A stretch of DNA of 64,000 nucleotides from JADLGH01 sp964586675 (GCA_964586675.1 CAZPHQ010000001.1:62001-126000), one strand, 5' to 3'. Numbered from the stretch's first letter, positions 8,882 through 17,748 are shown. Numbers and translations are program-made. The notes: generated by a model from the letters alone, not told the origin.

Positions 8882-10141
8882 TTACTCGAACCCTGAGAGG
8901 TCGTTCGTAAGCGGAAGCTCGTTCCTTCGCATCCCGCCGTTCCCCGTCGCGTCGACTTCCGCAGGATTGCCGGCCATGATGCCGGCGTTTATTTCCTCGA
9001 GGCTCCCGCCGACCAGTTTGCCCTGGTAAGCCCACGAATCGAAGACGTATGGAAGTCCGTTCGAGTTGAGCGGCGCCGGGCTGTCCATAACATGAAAGTG
9101 AAGGTGAGGAGCGTCGGTATTCCCGGAATTGCCGAGGTTCCCGATATGCTGCCCGCGCTGGACGAAATCCCCCTCCTCCACGGTTATGCTGCCCGGGATC
9201 ATGTGTGCGTAAAAGGCGTACTTGCCGCCCCCTATATCGACCACTACATGATTACCGCCGGCCGTGACCGCCGTCGCGTCCGGAGGTAGCTGCCCCGGGG
9301 TCTGGTCGGGAAGGCCGTCGAGGACGCCCACCACCCTCCCCTCCGCGGCCGAATATATGTCCGCTCCGTAGAAATTCCAGTTGGCAAGAACGGTGTTGTC
9401 CCCGGTAAAGAGTCTTCCGTTCTCGTCGAGCTGCACGAAATCTATCGCGAAGCGCTCGGAGAGCCTGAGCTTCCCGTCCATGGTGTTTATGACGAAACGG
9501 TGAGGCCCAATGATTTCGCAGCACCCGTCTCCGTTGAGCCACCTGTCGCCCTTTAGCGGCGGGCTCAGAACGACCGCATTGCCCGTTCCGACCTCCGTGT
9601 ATCCGCCTGTGGCGGTGACGGAACCAGAGCTCGGCACGTCAGGCAGCGACATCGTAACCCTGTGGCCGAGGAATCTCGGAATGTCTTCTTCGTTCTCGAA
9701 AGTAACATTCATATACATCACGCCGAACTGCCCCGGGCCGAGCAGGTCCGAATAATTCGATGCGCCGAAAGAGATGGGAACGTCGTAGTTCCTCAGCTTG
9801 TAGGTTATGTCCGTTCCGTCGAAGGCCGTATTTTTAACGGATGAAATTACGCTGTTATCGTTCTCCGGGTCGACGACCTCAACGGAATTTATTCTGACGG
9901 TGGACGCGGAGGTAGTGACGTTAGCGAACTTGATTTCGTAAGCCAGGTGAATGAGGCCGTCAGACCCGCTCACGGGGTAAACCGGAGTCGTGACGACAGT
10001 CCATTCGACAGCGGTCAGCGTTCCCGGGTTATCGACCCTCGTTACAGGATTGTCCGGCTTGATGCCGCCCGATCCGTCGCAGCCGCCCGAAACAAAAACA
10101 GCGGCTACAAGCAACAACAAAACAGAAAAAACGCCTTTCAT
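8882..10141 (-). CDS. Lipoprotein with C-terminal M23 (LytM-like) domain
   Basis: Exported lipoprotein (lipobox SGGC) of about 419 residues. The first half is a beta-rich domain of unknown role. The second half is an M23 peptidase fold with AEGRVVGVLDG, GNHVVVDIGGGKYAFYAHM, GDFVQRGQHIGNLGNSGN and the zinc motif HLHFHV. The usual first zinc ligand (H of HxxxD) is not present: the matching place reads NFYGADI. A subfamily of M23 proteins shares this change, so it may not be a working metallopeptidase. ATG 10141 was chosen because it opens a standard signal peptide (MKGVFSVLLL). Confidence 0.82.
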   Translation of the reverse strand: MKGVFSVLLLLVAAVFVSGGCDGSGGIKPDNPVTRVDNPGTLTAVEWTVVTTPVYPVSGSDGLIHLAYEIKFANVTTSASTVRINSVEVVDPENDNSVISSVKNTAFDGTDITYKLRNYDVPISFGASNYSDLLGPGQFGVMYMNVTFENEEDIPRFLGHRVTMSLPDVPSSGSVTATGGYTEVGTGNAVVLSPPLKGDRWLNGDGCCEIIGPHRFVINTMDGKLRLSERFAIDFVQLDENGRLFTGDNTVLANWNFYGADIYSAAEGRVVGVLDGLPDQTPGQLPPDATAVTAGGNHVVVDIGGGKYAFYAHMIPGSITVEEGDFVQRGQHIGNLGNSGNTDAPHLHFHVMDSPAPLNSNGLPYVFDSWAYQGKLVGGSLEEINAGIMAGNPAEVDATGNGGMRRNELPLTNDLSGFE

Positions 10142-10304
10142 TCTCCACCTCCGGGAATTCTTACCCTCCAATTATAGTCTATTTAAATCCCGGGGTTGTA
10201 GTTTTTATTCGGAGAATTTCGATACGGGGGACGGCTGGTCCCGCGCCGCCCCCCGGGCTTTTTCATTCCGATTGGTCTTTACGTTCCGCAGCTGGCCATG
10301 CAGG

Positions 10305-10844
10305 TTACCGGCTGACTCGAGACAAAGTGAACGACGTCGTACCCGTTTCCTTGCCGCCCTGGAAATATGTCCATTTCTGAACCATCTTGTCGCCGCCCTC
10401 GAAGTCCAGGCTGACCCCGTTCATGTATCCGTCTTTAGCAGGATCGATATTACTGCCCCCGGCAAAAACTAGAGTCATGCCGTTCGCGTTCGACTCGCCG
10501 AGCGTGAAGTGCGGCTGATTACCGACGGCGCAGTAATGAGTCATCGAGAGCTTGCCTTTGTCGTCGTAATAGACCGACACCATTTCGTGAGGCGTGCCCG
10601 GGAACAGAGTTTCGACGACCGCGCTCCCGTTCGACGATGTTTCGTACGTGACCGTAACAGGCGTTTCCTTACCGTCCTCGACTGTCACGCCATGCCATGA
10701 GCCTTCGAGCGACTTCATCTTCTGAAGCTCTTTCGACCCCGCGATCGGCGGCACGTCGTGGTCCTCACCCGCTGAGGAAATTCCCGCTCCCGTCAAAAAA
10801 GCCAATAACGCCAAAACCGAAAAAACGTATGCCGAATATCTCAT
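10305..10844 (-). CDS. Exported protein of unknown function (about 180 aa)
   Basis: Signal peptide (residues 1-24, cleavage near SSAG) followed by a single beta-rich domain with the run LEGSWHGVTVEDG, then GTPHEMVSVYYDDKGKLSMT and HYCAVGNQPHF. The pattern of alternating strands suggests a small lipocalin-like or DUF1579-like barrel. Function is not recognised. It follows the SRPBCC gene by 43 bp on the same strand and may be the third gene of the ArsR operon. ATG 10844 is preferred over longer upstream frames because it opens the signal peptide. Confidence 0.7.
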   Translation of the reverse strand: MRYSAYVFSVLALLAFLTGAGISSAGEDHDVPPIAGSKELQKMKSLEGSWHGVTVEDGKETPVTVTYETSSNGSAVVETLFPGTPHEMVSVYYDDKGKLSMTHYCAVGNQPHFTLGESNANGMTLVFAGGSNIDPAKDGYMNGVSLDFEGGDKMVQKWTYFQGGKETGTTSFTLSRVSR

Positions 10845-10887
10845 TGTAACCCCCTGAACAGATTTTTTTGACTTCCTTTCTGCCGTT

Positions 10888-11307
10888 CTAAAGACCGAAA
10901 TATCTTTCGAGATTCGAAAGGCAGATAGTCCAGCCCCTCCTGTGATTCTCCCTCTCGGAAAGAGCCAGGAATTCATGCTCGATTGTCACCTCCGTCCCGC
11001 CCGCAGCCTTCCGGAAGCTGACTGTGACAATAGTATCGTTCGCGAAATCGGAGTTCCATGTAAAAACCAGTTTCTCGAACGGCACGATTTCCCTGTACTC
11101 GCCGGTATGCATGTATTCCTTCCCGTCGCCAGAGCGCATGTTTATCCGGAACTCGCCGCCAACCTCGAGCGTGTTCGATACCTCCGACGTCCCGTTTTCC
11201 ATCCCGTAAAACCACTTGCTCATTATCCCGGGCTTAATGAACGCCTCGAACACCTGCTCGGGCCCGGCTTTTATAACCCTCTTAACGACCACCGCGTTTT
11301 CACTCAT
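10888..11307 (-). CDS. SRPBCC/AHSA1-family protein
   Basis: A 139-residue START-like hydrophobic-ligand fold of the AHSA1 (activator of Hsp90 ATPase homologue 1) type, with VIKAGPEQVFEAFIKPGIMS, the central GGEFRINMRSGDG and the C-terminal GWTICLSNLERYF. Bacterial members are commonly paired with ArsR regulators, as here: the start codon overlaps the end of the ArsR gene by 8 bp, which points to translational coupling. The ligand is unknown. Confidence 0.88.
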   Translation of the reverse strand: MSENAVVVKRVIKAGPEQVFEAFIKPGIMSKWFYGMENGTSEVSNTLEVGGEFRINMRSGDGKEYMHTGEYREIVPFEKLVFTWNSDFANDTIVTVSFRKAAGGTEVTIEHEFLALSERENHRRGWTICLSNLERYFGL

Positions 11308-11650
11308 CGATATAACCCCCTTTTTTCTGATTTTCGAAATATTCCTCGAGAGAATCCATGCGGGCTTCCCAGAACCGCCTGTACTCTTCCAGGAGGTCCG
11401 AGACCATTTCGAGAGGCTTGTAGCTCACCCTGCAGAGCCGCTGCCGTCCCGACTTGCGTTTCGTAACGAGCCCCGATTTGACGAGGACCTGTATGTGCTT
11501 CGAGACAGCCTGGAGCGACATTTCGTATTTGTCGGCCAGCTCGTTCACTGTGAGATCCTTTTTCGTAAGCTGAAGCACTATGTTCCTCCGCGTGGAGTTC
11601 GACAGCGCGTATAAGACATCGTCCATGTAAGCGTTCTCATATTCAACCAT
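11300..11650 (-). CDS. ArsR-family transcriptional regulator
   Basis: Winged-helix repressor of the ArsR type: MDDVLYALSNSTRRNIVLQL opens the domain, with the recognition helix in MSLQAVSKHIQVLVKSGLV and the wing KRKSGRQRLCRV. No metal-binding Cys cluster typical of metal sensors is seen; members next to SRPBCC genes usually lack it. ATG 11650 is given as start; 11626 (preceded by GAGA) is also possible, and the frame stays open to a TTG at 11686. Two matched palindromes overlap or precede the start, suggesting self-repression of the ArsR/SRPBCC unit. Confidence 0.87.
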   Translation of the reverse strand: MVEYENAYMDDVLYALSNSTRRNIVLQLTKKDLTVNELADKYEMSLQAVSKHIQVLVKSGLVTKRKSGRQRLCRVSYKPLEMVSDLLEEYRRFWEARMDSLEEYFENQKKGGYIDE

Positions 11651-11698
11651 ACAGTTGAGTATAGAACACCCGGCGATATTTGTCAACCGTCCGGTTGA
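11643..11698. promoter_or_regulatory. Two matched 16-bp operator palindromes for ArsR
   Basis: TCAACCATACAGTTGA (11643-11658) and TCAACCGTCCGGTTGA (11683-11698) share TCAACC and GTTGA arms and are exactly 40 bp apart, close to four helical turns. They flank the expected promoter/start of the ArsR gene; the inner one contains the likely ATG. Operator assignment is inferred from symmetry, pairing and position. Confidence 0.65.
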
Positions 11699-11794
11699 AT
11701 ATTATTTCAAAACTATCTGGCTTCCGAAATCCGAGTCTTTAAGGCCGCTCAGGTTGATGTATAATTTCCATCTTAAAAATCGGCGGTAGAGACG

Positions 11795-12643
11795 ATGATT
11801 CCATCAAGCTTTATTCAACTTTCAGCGTTGCTGCTATCCATGCTGGCTCTCGTTTACGCTTCCGGGACCGGCGCCGCGTCCGCCGCTTCCCCCGGAAGCG
11901 TTACAAATTCCATAGGTACCTACACCGCCGGCTGCATGAGGAATTCCGTCGCGATCCCGATGGAAGGCGAAGGGTTTCAGGTCATAAGGCCGGGCCGGGG
12001 TAGGTACTTCGCCAACCCGGAGACAGTCGAATTCATCGTAGACCTCGGAAAGCGCGTAAACGAATACGCCGAAGGGATTATCCTGATAGGCGACGTCTCT
12101 CAGCAGACAGGCGGCCCCATGCTCGACGAGCACAGCAGCCACCAGACGGGCCTCGACGCCGATATTTTCTACTGGCAGCACCCGATCGCTCTCAAGAGAA
12201 AGCTCACCGCCCGGGAGCGGGAAAACATTTTCCCCCAGTCCGTCCTCAATGCGAGCGCGACGGGGATCGACGATTTCAAGTGGGATGAAAGAATCGGCGA
12301 AATAGTGAAGACAGCCGCCTCCTACCCCGTCATCGACAGGATATTCGTAAATCCATTTATAAAGCGGAAACTCTGCGGAATATATCCCGGAGAATCGTGG
12401 CTCGCGAAGCTCCGCCCATGGTACGGGCACGACGGGCATTTCCACGTGCGCCTGAAATGCCCCGCGGGCGACGCTTCATGCGTACCCCAGGAGCCGCTTA
12501 ACACGGCGAGCGACGGATGCGGGAGCGAGCTCGCGGAATGGTTCAGGCCCGACGGCAGGATAAAGCCCCAAAAGAGATCCGGAAAGGCGGTAACCCCGAG
12601 GCTCCCCGAAGAATGTATTGCTATAATTGATGGCGGGATGTAA
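11795..12643 (+). CDS. mepA: Penicillin-insensitive murein endopeptidase (family M74)
   Basis: Periplasmic zinc endopeptidase that cuts D-Ala-meso-DAP cross-links in peptidoglycan. Signal peptide about 1-30. The zinc and catalytic signature is clear: HSSHQTGLDAD (H113, H116, D121/D123) and, near residue 210, WYGHDGHFHVRLKCP. Length (282) matches E. coli MepA. It is transcribed divergently from the ArsR gene, so the two share a 145-bp control region. Several Cys residues in the C-terminal third may form disulfides. Confidence 0.93.
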   Translation: MIPSSFIQLSALLLSMLALVYASGTGAASAASPGSVTNSIGTYTAGCMRNSVAIPMEGEGFQVIRPGRGRYFANPETVEFIVDLGKRVNEYAEGIILIGDVSQQTGGPMLDEHSSHQTGLDADIFYWQHPIALKRKLTARERENIFPQSVLNASATGIDDFKWDERIGEIVKTAASYPVIDRIFVNPFIKRKLCGIYPGESWLAKLRPWYGHDGHFHVRLKCPAGDASCVPQEPLNTASDGCGSELAEWFRPDGRIKPQKRSGKAVTPRLPEECIAIIDGGM

Positions 12644-12673
12644 AACGGTCTACGGCGAACGAGGCCTGAGTGG

Positions 12674-14104
12674 TTAAATATCGATCCTGAACGTGCCGCC
12701 GAGCTCGGGAATCACGACGTCCCTCATACCCGTCCTTTCGAGAGCGGCCTTGAACTTCTCCTGCCTGTCCGGCTCCCCGTGGACGAGGAACACCTTCTTC
12801 AGTTTTTGCCTGTCGAGCCCTGAAAGATATCCTAGCATCTCGTCCTCGTCCCCGTGCGCGCTGAACGAGTCCATGATCTCTACGTGCGCCCTGAGGGTCC
12901 TCTCCTTGCCGAATATCCAGAGCTTCGGCTCCCGCCGCCTTATCTTGTCGCCGAGCGTATCCGGGGCGCAGAAGCCGACGATAAGAACGGTATTGCGCTC
13001 GTGCTCGACAGTGTTCACCAGGTGGTGGAGTATCCTTCCCCCGGTGAGCATGCCCGAGCCGCTTATTATGACGGCGGGCCCGGTCAGGCTGTTAAGCCGC
13101 TTCGATTCCTCCGTCGTCCTCAGGTATTTCAGCTTGTTGAAGCCGAAGGGATCGGGGTCGTTCAGCATGTATTCCGCTATGCTCTCGTCGAAGCATTCGG
13201 GGTGGAGCCTGAAAACCTCCGTCGCGTTTATGGCCATCGGGCTGTCGACGAAAACTGGTATCTCCGGGAGACGGCCCTCGTTTTCGAGCTTGTTTAAGGT
13301 GTAGACGATCTCCTGCGTCCTCCCGACGCTGAACGCCGGGATGACGAGCTTCCCCCTTCTCCCGATGCAGTCGTTGATTATGCGGAGAAGCTCCTCCTCG
13401 TCCTGCGGAAGCTGATTATGCCTCTGCCCCCCGTAGGTGCTCTCGGTGATAAGGTAGTCGAGATCTTCCATGGGAACGGGGTCCTTGAGTATGGGCCTGT
13501 TCGGCCTCCCGATGTCCCCGCTGAAACCGATTTTAACAGGCGGCTTTCCGTTGCGGTCGATCTTTAACGTGATGCTCGCGCTGCCGAATATGTGGCCGCA
13601 GTCCCGGAGCCTGATTGAGACTCCATTTCTTATCTCGTGCCACACGTCGTAGCTTATTCCGACGAAGCTCTGGAGGGATTCGAATACGTCCTTGTCCGTA
13701 TATAGGGGCTCGATCTGGGGGCCCTTGATCAGCATCCGCTGCCCCCTTTTCCTCTTCCTGTTCTTCTTCTTGATGTAGCTGGCGTCCTTCTCCTGTATCT
13801 TGGCGCTGTCGAGCAGCATGACGGCCGAGAGGTCCCTCGTCGCGCTCGTCGTTATGATCTCCCCCCTGTAGCCGTCCTTGACGAGGAGCGGAATTCGGCC
13901 ACTGTGGTCTATGTGCGCGTGTGACAGAATCATGGAGTCGATATCCGACGGCTCGAAGAGCCAGGTGCGGTTAAAGTCGACGAATTCGTCGTCCCTCCCC
14001 TGGTAGAGTCCGCAGTCGAGAAGTATCTGGAACCCGTTGTCGAGCGTCAGGAGATGGCAGCTCCCGGTCACAGTCCCGGCGGCGCCGCAGAATTTTATAT
14101 TCAT
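12674..14104 (-). CDS. MBL-fold beta-CASP RNase (RNA specificity factor-like)
   Basis: A 476-residue metallo-beta-lactamase fold hydrolase with a beta-CASP domain, the architecture of CPSF-like RNA nucleases. Seen: the metal motif LSHAHIDHSG, a second His region DCGHIFGSASI, SGDIGRPNRP, the beta-CASP block (VDSPMAINAT to SGSGMLTGGRILHHL) and the final zinc motif SFSAHGDEDEML and FLVHGEPD. ATG 14104 (MNIKFCGAAGTVTGSCHLL) is the family start; the longer open frame upstream lies in the VanZ gene. It overlaps the VanZ gene by 4 bp (ATGA), so the two are cotranslated. Confidence 0.9.
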   Translation of the reverse strand: MNIKFCGAAGTVTGSCHLLTLDNGFQILLDCGLYQGRDDEFVDFNRTWLFEPSDIDSMILSHAHIDHSGRIPLLVKDGYRGEIITTSATRDLSAVMLLDSAKIQEKDASYIKKKNRKRKRGQRMLIKGPQIEPLYTDKDVFESLQSFVGISYDVWHEIRNGVSIRLRDCGHIFGSASITLKIDRNGKPPVKIGFSGDIGRPNRPILKDPVPMEDLDYLITESTYGGQRHNQLPQDEEELLRIINDCIGRRGKLVIPAFSVGRTQEIVYTLNKLENEGRLPEIPVFVDSPMAINATEVFRLHPECFDESIAEYMLNDPDPFGFNKLKYLRTTEESKRLNSLTGPAVIISGSGMLTGGRILHHLVNTVEHERNTVLIVGFCAPDTLGDKIRRREPKLWIFGKERTLRAHVEIMDSFSAHGDEDEMLGYLSGLDRQKLKKVFLVHGEPDRQEKFKAALERTGMRDVVIPELGGTFRIDI

Positions 14105-14484
14105 TTGGTCTCTCCGGGCCGGGTCTCTTCCACGTTTTTGACCCCGTAAGTCCCCCAGCCGACGTAGAGCTCGCAGAACCTGCAGACTAGATACGCCAGC
14201 ACGACCCCAGCCGCATTCGCCGCCGCGTCGGCGGCGTCCATTGACCTGCCCGGAACGAATTCCTGAAGGAACTCGAGGGCTATACCGAGAACGACCGAGA
14301 AGAAAAGAAGATAGAGCCTTCTCCACATCGTAGCAACCGCCACCCAGGCGAGGACGCCCATGGCAAAGTACGCTATCATGTGCACGACCTTGTCCTTATA
14401 CACCGTAACCCCCATACCGGCTTCGGGGACCAGAGTCGCGGCAATTATGAAAACCACGTAGGCTATGAATGTGAGCTGGAGCAT
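14101..14484 (-). CDS. VanZ-like family membrane protein
   Basis: A 127-residue inner-membrane protein with four hydrophobic segments and the family pattern KDKVVHMIAYFAMGVLAW, then EFLQEFVPGRSMDAADAAAN. VanZ-like proteins are named after a teicoplanin-resistance accessory protein, but the general function is unknown. It is the first gene of a two-gene unit with the beta-CASP nuclease (ATGA overlap). The C-terminal tail is hydrophilic. Confidence 0.85.
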   Translation of the reverse strand: MLQLTFIAYVVFIIAATLVPEAGMGVTVYKDKVVHMIAYFAMGVLAWVAVATMWRRLYLLFFSVVLGIALEFLQEFVPGRSMDAADAAANAAGVVLAYLVCRFCELYVGWGTYGVKNVEETRPGETK

Positions 14485-14944
14485 GCTTGACCGGCGGATT
14501 TTAATCGCTTAGACCTGTAATTATACACTAATATAACCTTATGCCCCCATGACACAAAGGGTCTCCTTTCAAGAGCGGCCACAAAGCCGTCCGGGAAATT
14601 AATGTTTTGATGCCGGGATGTTTTAGACGAACGCATGCCGTATTACCTTAATTAGAGGCCATGGATTTACAATCGTCTTTATACAGCCGTCTGAATATTA
14701 AAGCACGCTTTAGACTTTCGATATTTAAAACCCGGTTTCTTTGTATACATTTAAATCGCCGGAATGGATTCCGACCTCCGTACGTATTTCGAAATCATTA
14801 TAGCATCACATTAAAATATTTTAATATAATACTTGAAATAGAAAGCGCAACTCACTACAATGAATTGAGTTGATTCCGGAATTCTCATATTACACAACAT
14901 CCGGCTTGAATAATAGTTGAAACTATTACAGAAATATGTGCGGC
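14485..14944. other. AT-rich intergenic stretch, no supported gene
   Basis: A 460-bp gap; from about 14640 to 14940 it is visibly much richer in A+T than its surroundings. A 70-codon frame (14661-14873, plus strand) has no ribosome site and reads as random AT-rich sequence. It may be a promoter-dense region for the VanZ unit or a worn-down foreign remnant. Confidence 0.45.
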
Positions 14945-15892
14945 TTACCGCCCTAAGTGATTATGTAAGGTCTTGAAAGGGGATAACGCGAGTCTCTTGA
15001 AACCTGACACGAGCTCTGCCCCCGAGAGGCTGCAGTACCCTGTTTTTATAAACAGGTCCGCGAGCGCCCGGAATGAAACGTCGCGCCCCCCGCACATGTA
15101 CACAGGCCTCCAGGCAGGGCCGAACTTGTCCTTAAAACGGAAGAGGCTCTTGTAATCGTAGGCGAAGCGGAGGAGATGCCCAGAGCCGAAGAGGAGCCTT
15201 TCCTTGAGGGATTTTGCACCTTCCTCCGGAAGAACGAACGGCACCTCGCCGAGGCTGAGCTCCCCGTATCCGTCCCGGCCGAGCGTGCGTATCGCATGCT
15301 CGAAAAGCGCCTCCATAACGCCCGCGGGCGTGGCGCGCGATCTCAGCATCGTCTCGACGTGCGCCGAGGCATGCGCTGTCTTCGAGACTGTCACCGCCCC
15401 GAGCCACCTGCCGTCGCCGCCGGAATGAACGAAGCATCTCATGTCGTCGTCGAGTCCGGTGCGGAAGAGATATTTGAGGAATGGCTTCGAGCCGTAGGGC
15501 GTCCGGGACCTGAGCGCGTCGAGCCTCTTCAGGTTATCGGATGAAGAATCGGCCTCCGTTATCCAGCCGTGCCTCAGGCCGCGCCGGCAAAGCTCGCGGA
15601 GCGAAGCGCCCGGCTTCCAGCCCTGTAAGGTTATCACGGCTTCTGAGCCCGTCGCGACAGCCCCCGAGCCCTCCCCTTTAAGGAACGCGGCTATCTCCGG
15701 AGAGCATCCCCGTACGAGGAACCTGTCGCCGAACCGTGAGCTAAGCTCCTCGTAAATCTCCTCGAAGCCGCTTCCAAACGGCACCCCGCCCGTGTATACC
15801 CAGTCGAATTTCGAGAGCGGAAGCGGAATGCTTCGGAGGTCGATGAAGAGCTTACGGCTCCTGTACCAGCTCAGCGGGATCGAGTTAATCAT
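14945..15892 (-). CDS. DUF2156 / LPG-synthase C-terminal-like protein
   Basis: A 315-residue soluble protein resembling the catalytic C-terminal domain of phosphatidylglycerol lysyltransferases (a double GNAT-like fold) without the membrane part. Landmarks: DLRSIPLPLSKFDWVYTG at the start, LSLGEVPF near residue 210, and the closing signature YDYKSLFRFKDKFGPAWRPV. Free-standing DUF2156 proteins are common in environmental bacteria; aminoacyl transfer to lipid or other acceptors is possible but unproven. The gene is monocistronic. Confidence 0.75.
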   Translation of the reverse strand: MINSIPLSWYRSRKLFIDLRSIPLPLSKFDWVYTGGVPFGSGFEEIYEELSSRFGDRFLVRGCSPEIAAFLKGEGSGAVATGSEAVITLQGWKPGASLRELCRRGLRHGWITEADSSSDNLKRLDALRSRTPYGSKPFLKYLFRTGLDDDMRCFVHSGGDGRWLGAVTVSKTAHASAHVETMLRSRATPAGVMEALFEHAIRTLGRDGYGELSLGEVPFVLPEEGAKSLKERLLFGSGHLLRFAYDYKSLFRFKDKFGPAWRPVYMCGGRDVSFRALADLFIKTGYCSLSGAELVSGFKRLALSPFKTLHNHLGR

Positions 15893-16078
15893 GGATCGCC
15901 TGCGAAATACGCATACAACTATAAACTACACAAAGCTCCGTCGCGTGCAACAAGACTCCGCCGTCTCATAGATATGAAAATGCGGTACTGCCAAAACCGC
16001 GGCCCTGATATATAATTTTCGTAACGCCCCTGCCCGGCAGCGGATGTCCCGGTGCACGGCGACCCGGAGGATAGCGAA

Positions 16079-16618
16079 ATGAAAAAAGCATGGAGCCTTT
16101 TCCTGTTTATACCCGTATTACTCGTATTCACAGCAGCCGCGTGCACGGCGGGAGACAAATCCCCCGAAGCCGGAAAGACTTTTGAAAACCCGTTCGCTTA
16201 TTGCAAGGCGGTGGGGACGGTAGACTCTCCAGGCGCGGATTACACAGGCCCCAAAGTCCCGGAGTCGATAGCCGTAGGGCTTAAAAAAGCGTTCGGCTCC
16301 CCTGAATCGACCCCGCTCGACATGTTCAAAAACGGCACCTACTGGCGCTGCATGGACGGCAAGGTCTTCGCGTGCAACGTCGGGGCGAATCTCCCCTGCG
16401 AATCGAAGGCCGACGTCCGGAAGGAGCCTACGGGAGGCATGAACGAATACTGCAAGGAGAATGCGAACTCAGACTTCATCCCCATGTACGTAACCGGCCA
16501 TTCGACCGTTTACGACTGGAAGTGCGACGGCACCACGGCGGTCGCCGGAAAGCAGCTCTCCGAGGTCGACGCGCAGGGCTATCAGAAGAACATATGGTAC
16601 GAGATAAGCCAGCCCTGA
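16079..16618 (+). CDS. Small Cys-containing lipoprotein, unknown function
   Basis: A 179-residue exported protein with signal MKKAWSLFLFIP and a lipobox-like TAAAC. The mature part has a conserved-looking opening FAYCKAVGTVDSP and YTGPKVPESIAVGL, a central WRCMDGKVFACNVGANLPCE and four to five further Cys, so it is probably disulfide-bonded. No family role is known to me. ATG 16079 is chosen over upstream frames because GGAGG stands about 9 nt before it. Confidence 0.75.
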   Translation: MKKAWSLFLFIPVLLVFTAAACTAGDKSPEAGKTFENPFAYCKAVGTVDSPGADYTGPKVPESIAVGLKKAFGSPESTPLDMFKNGTYWRCMDGKVFACNVGANLPCESKADVRKEPTGGMNEYCKENANSDFIPMYVTGHSTVYDWKCDGTTAVAGKQLSEVDAQGYQKNIWYEISQP

Positions 16619-16662
16619 TTAAGCCGGAAAGATAATCGCATCATGGCGCCGGGTTCTTGACG

Positions 16663-17748
16663 TCAGCGCTTTCCGCCGGATATGAAGACCTCGCTTTCGG
16701 GGAATTTGCCGACCGTATCCTCCGGAACCCCGAACACCGCCGCCGCGACGTCTCGCGGCGTATCGGCTATCCATTCCGAAATTCCTATCTCCTCGTAAAC
16801 GCCGTTATCGAATACGAGCAGCATCTCGACCTCCTCTTTTCCGACGTTCTCGAGATAATGCCCGCACCCCATCGGTATGTAGAAGACCCCGCCTGGCTTG
16901 ACCTTCTCCGTGCTCGACCCCGCGTCGGCGGCGAAGAGCGTGATCCCGACATCGCCCTTTAAAACGTATCCCCACTCGTTGGCGTTCGGGTGCCAGTGCA
17001 TCTCCCGGAGAGCGCCGGCCTTGAGCGTCATCAGCGCGCCTGCCATAACGTCAGACGCCGGGAAGTTGTCGATGGTAGCCATCTTGACCGTGCCGCCTGA
17101 ATACACCCTCCCCTCCTGCGCCCTCAGCTGAAACTTGTGGCTCAGCCTCGGCGTGTCGAGCTTCCCGCCCTGCGAAGGTGTTTTTTTACCCGGCGGCGCG
17201 CCGAGGGCCATGTACACCTCCTTTCCGGGAAACTTATCGAAGACCTCCGCCGGCAGCCCGAAGTTCTTGGCGAGCACCTCTTTCGGCGTCTGCGCTATCC
17301 ATTCGGTGATGCTGAAAGTGCTGAACTCGTTAAAAGCCCCGTTATTGAACGCGAGGAGGAAATGACATTCGCCTGAGCCGATATTTTCTATATAGTGGGC
17401 GTACCCCTGCGGGACGAAGAATATATCCCCCGGCCCATACTCCTGCGTGTCCCATTGCCCCTGGGGATTGACTACCGTCACGCGCCCGTTTCCGGTTATG
17501 AAAAAGCCCCACTCGGCCGCGATGGCGTGCCAGTGAAGCTCCCTTATGCCTCCCGGTTTGAGACGCATCGAAACGCCCGCGACGCCTTTTGATATCGGAA
17601 GCTCCCTCACGGAGACTTCCTTCGAGTTCCCTGCCTTCCAGACAGACGGCTTCTGTCCCTCCAGGTCATAAGTGAACCGGAGCCCTCCGGACTTCCCCTG
17701 CTTCTTTCCGGTCTTACTTTTGGATTTTCCCTTCGCTGATTTTGCCAT
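16663..17748 (-). CDS. Bicupin, probable oxalate decarboxylase
   Basis: Two-cupin manganese enzyme of the OxdC family, which turns oxalate into formate and CO2. Cupin 1 has LHWHAIAAEWGF (H72, H74, E79) and H118; cupin 2 has MHWHPNANEWGYV and GCGHYLEN. The active-site lid that decides decarboxylase versus oxidase activity aligns as NEFST (140-144), keeping the acid Glu and the Ser-Thr of the SENST loop of Bacillus OxdC. The Lys-rich N-terminus shows no signal peptide, so the protein appears cytoplasmic. No formate or oxalate transport gene is adjacent. The lid changes (S to N, N to F) leave room for another related activity. Confidence 0.85.
   Translation of the reverse strand: MAKSAKGKSKSKTGKKQGKSGGLRFTYDLEGQKPSVWKAGNSKEVSVRELPISKGVAGVSMRLKPGGIRELHWHAIAAEWGFFITGNGRVTVVNPQGQWDTQEYGPGDIFFVPQGYAHYIENIGSGECHFLLAFNNGAFNEFSTFSITEWIAQTPKEVLAKNFGLPAEVFDKFPGKEVYMALGAPPGKKTPSQGGKLDTPRLSHKFQLRAQEGRVYSGGTVKMATIDNFPASDVMAGALMTLKAGALREMHWHPNANEWGYVLKGDVGITLFAADAGSSTEKVKPGGVFYIPMGCGHYLENVGKEEVEMLLVFDNGVYEEIGISEWIADTPRDVAAAVFGVPEDTVGKFPESEVFISGGKR

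Noticed and set aside
14661..14873. 70-codon plus-strand frame in the AT-rich gap
   Set aside because: No ribosome site and sequence reads like translated AT-rich noise.
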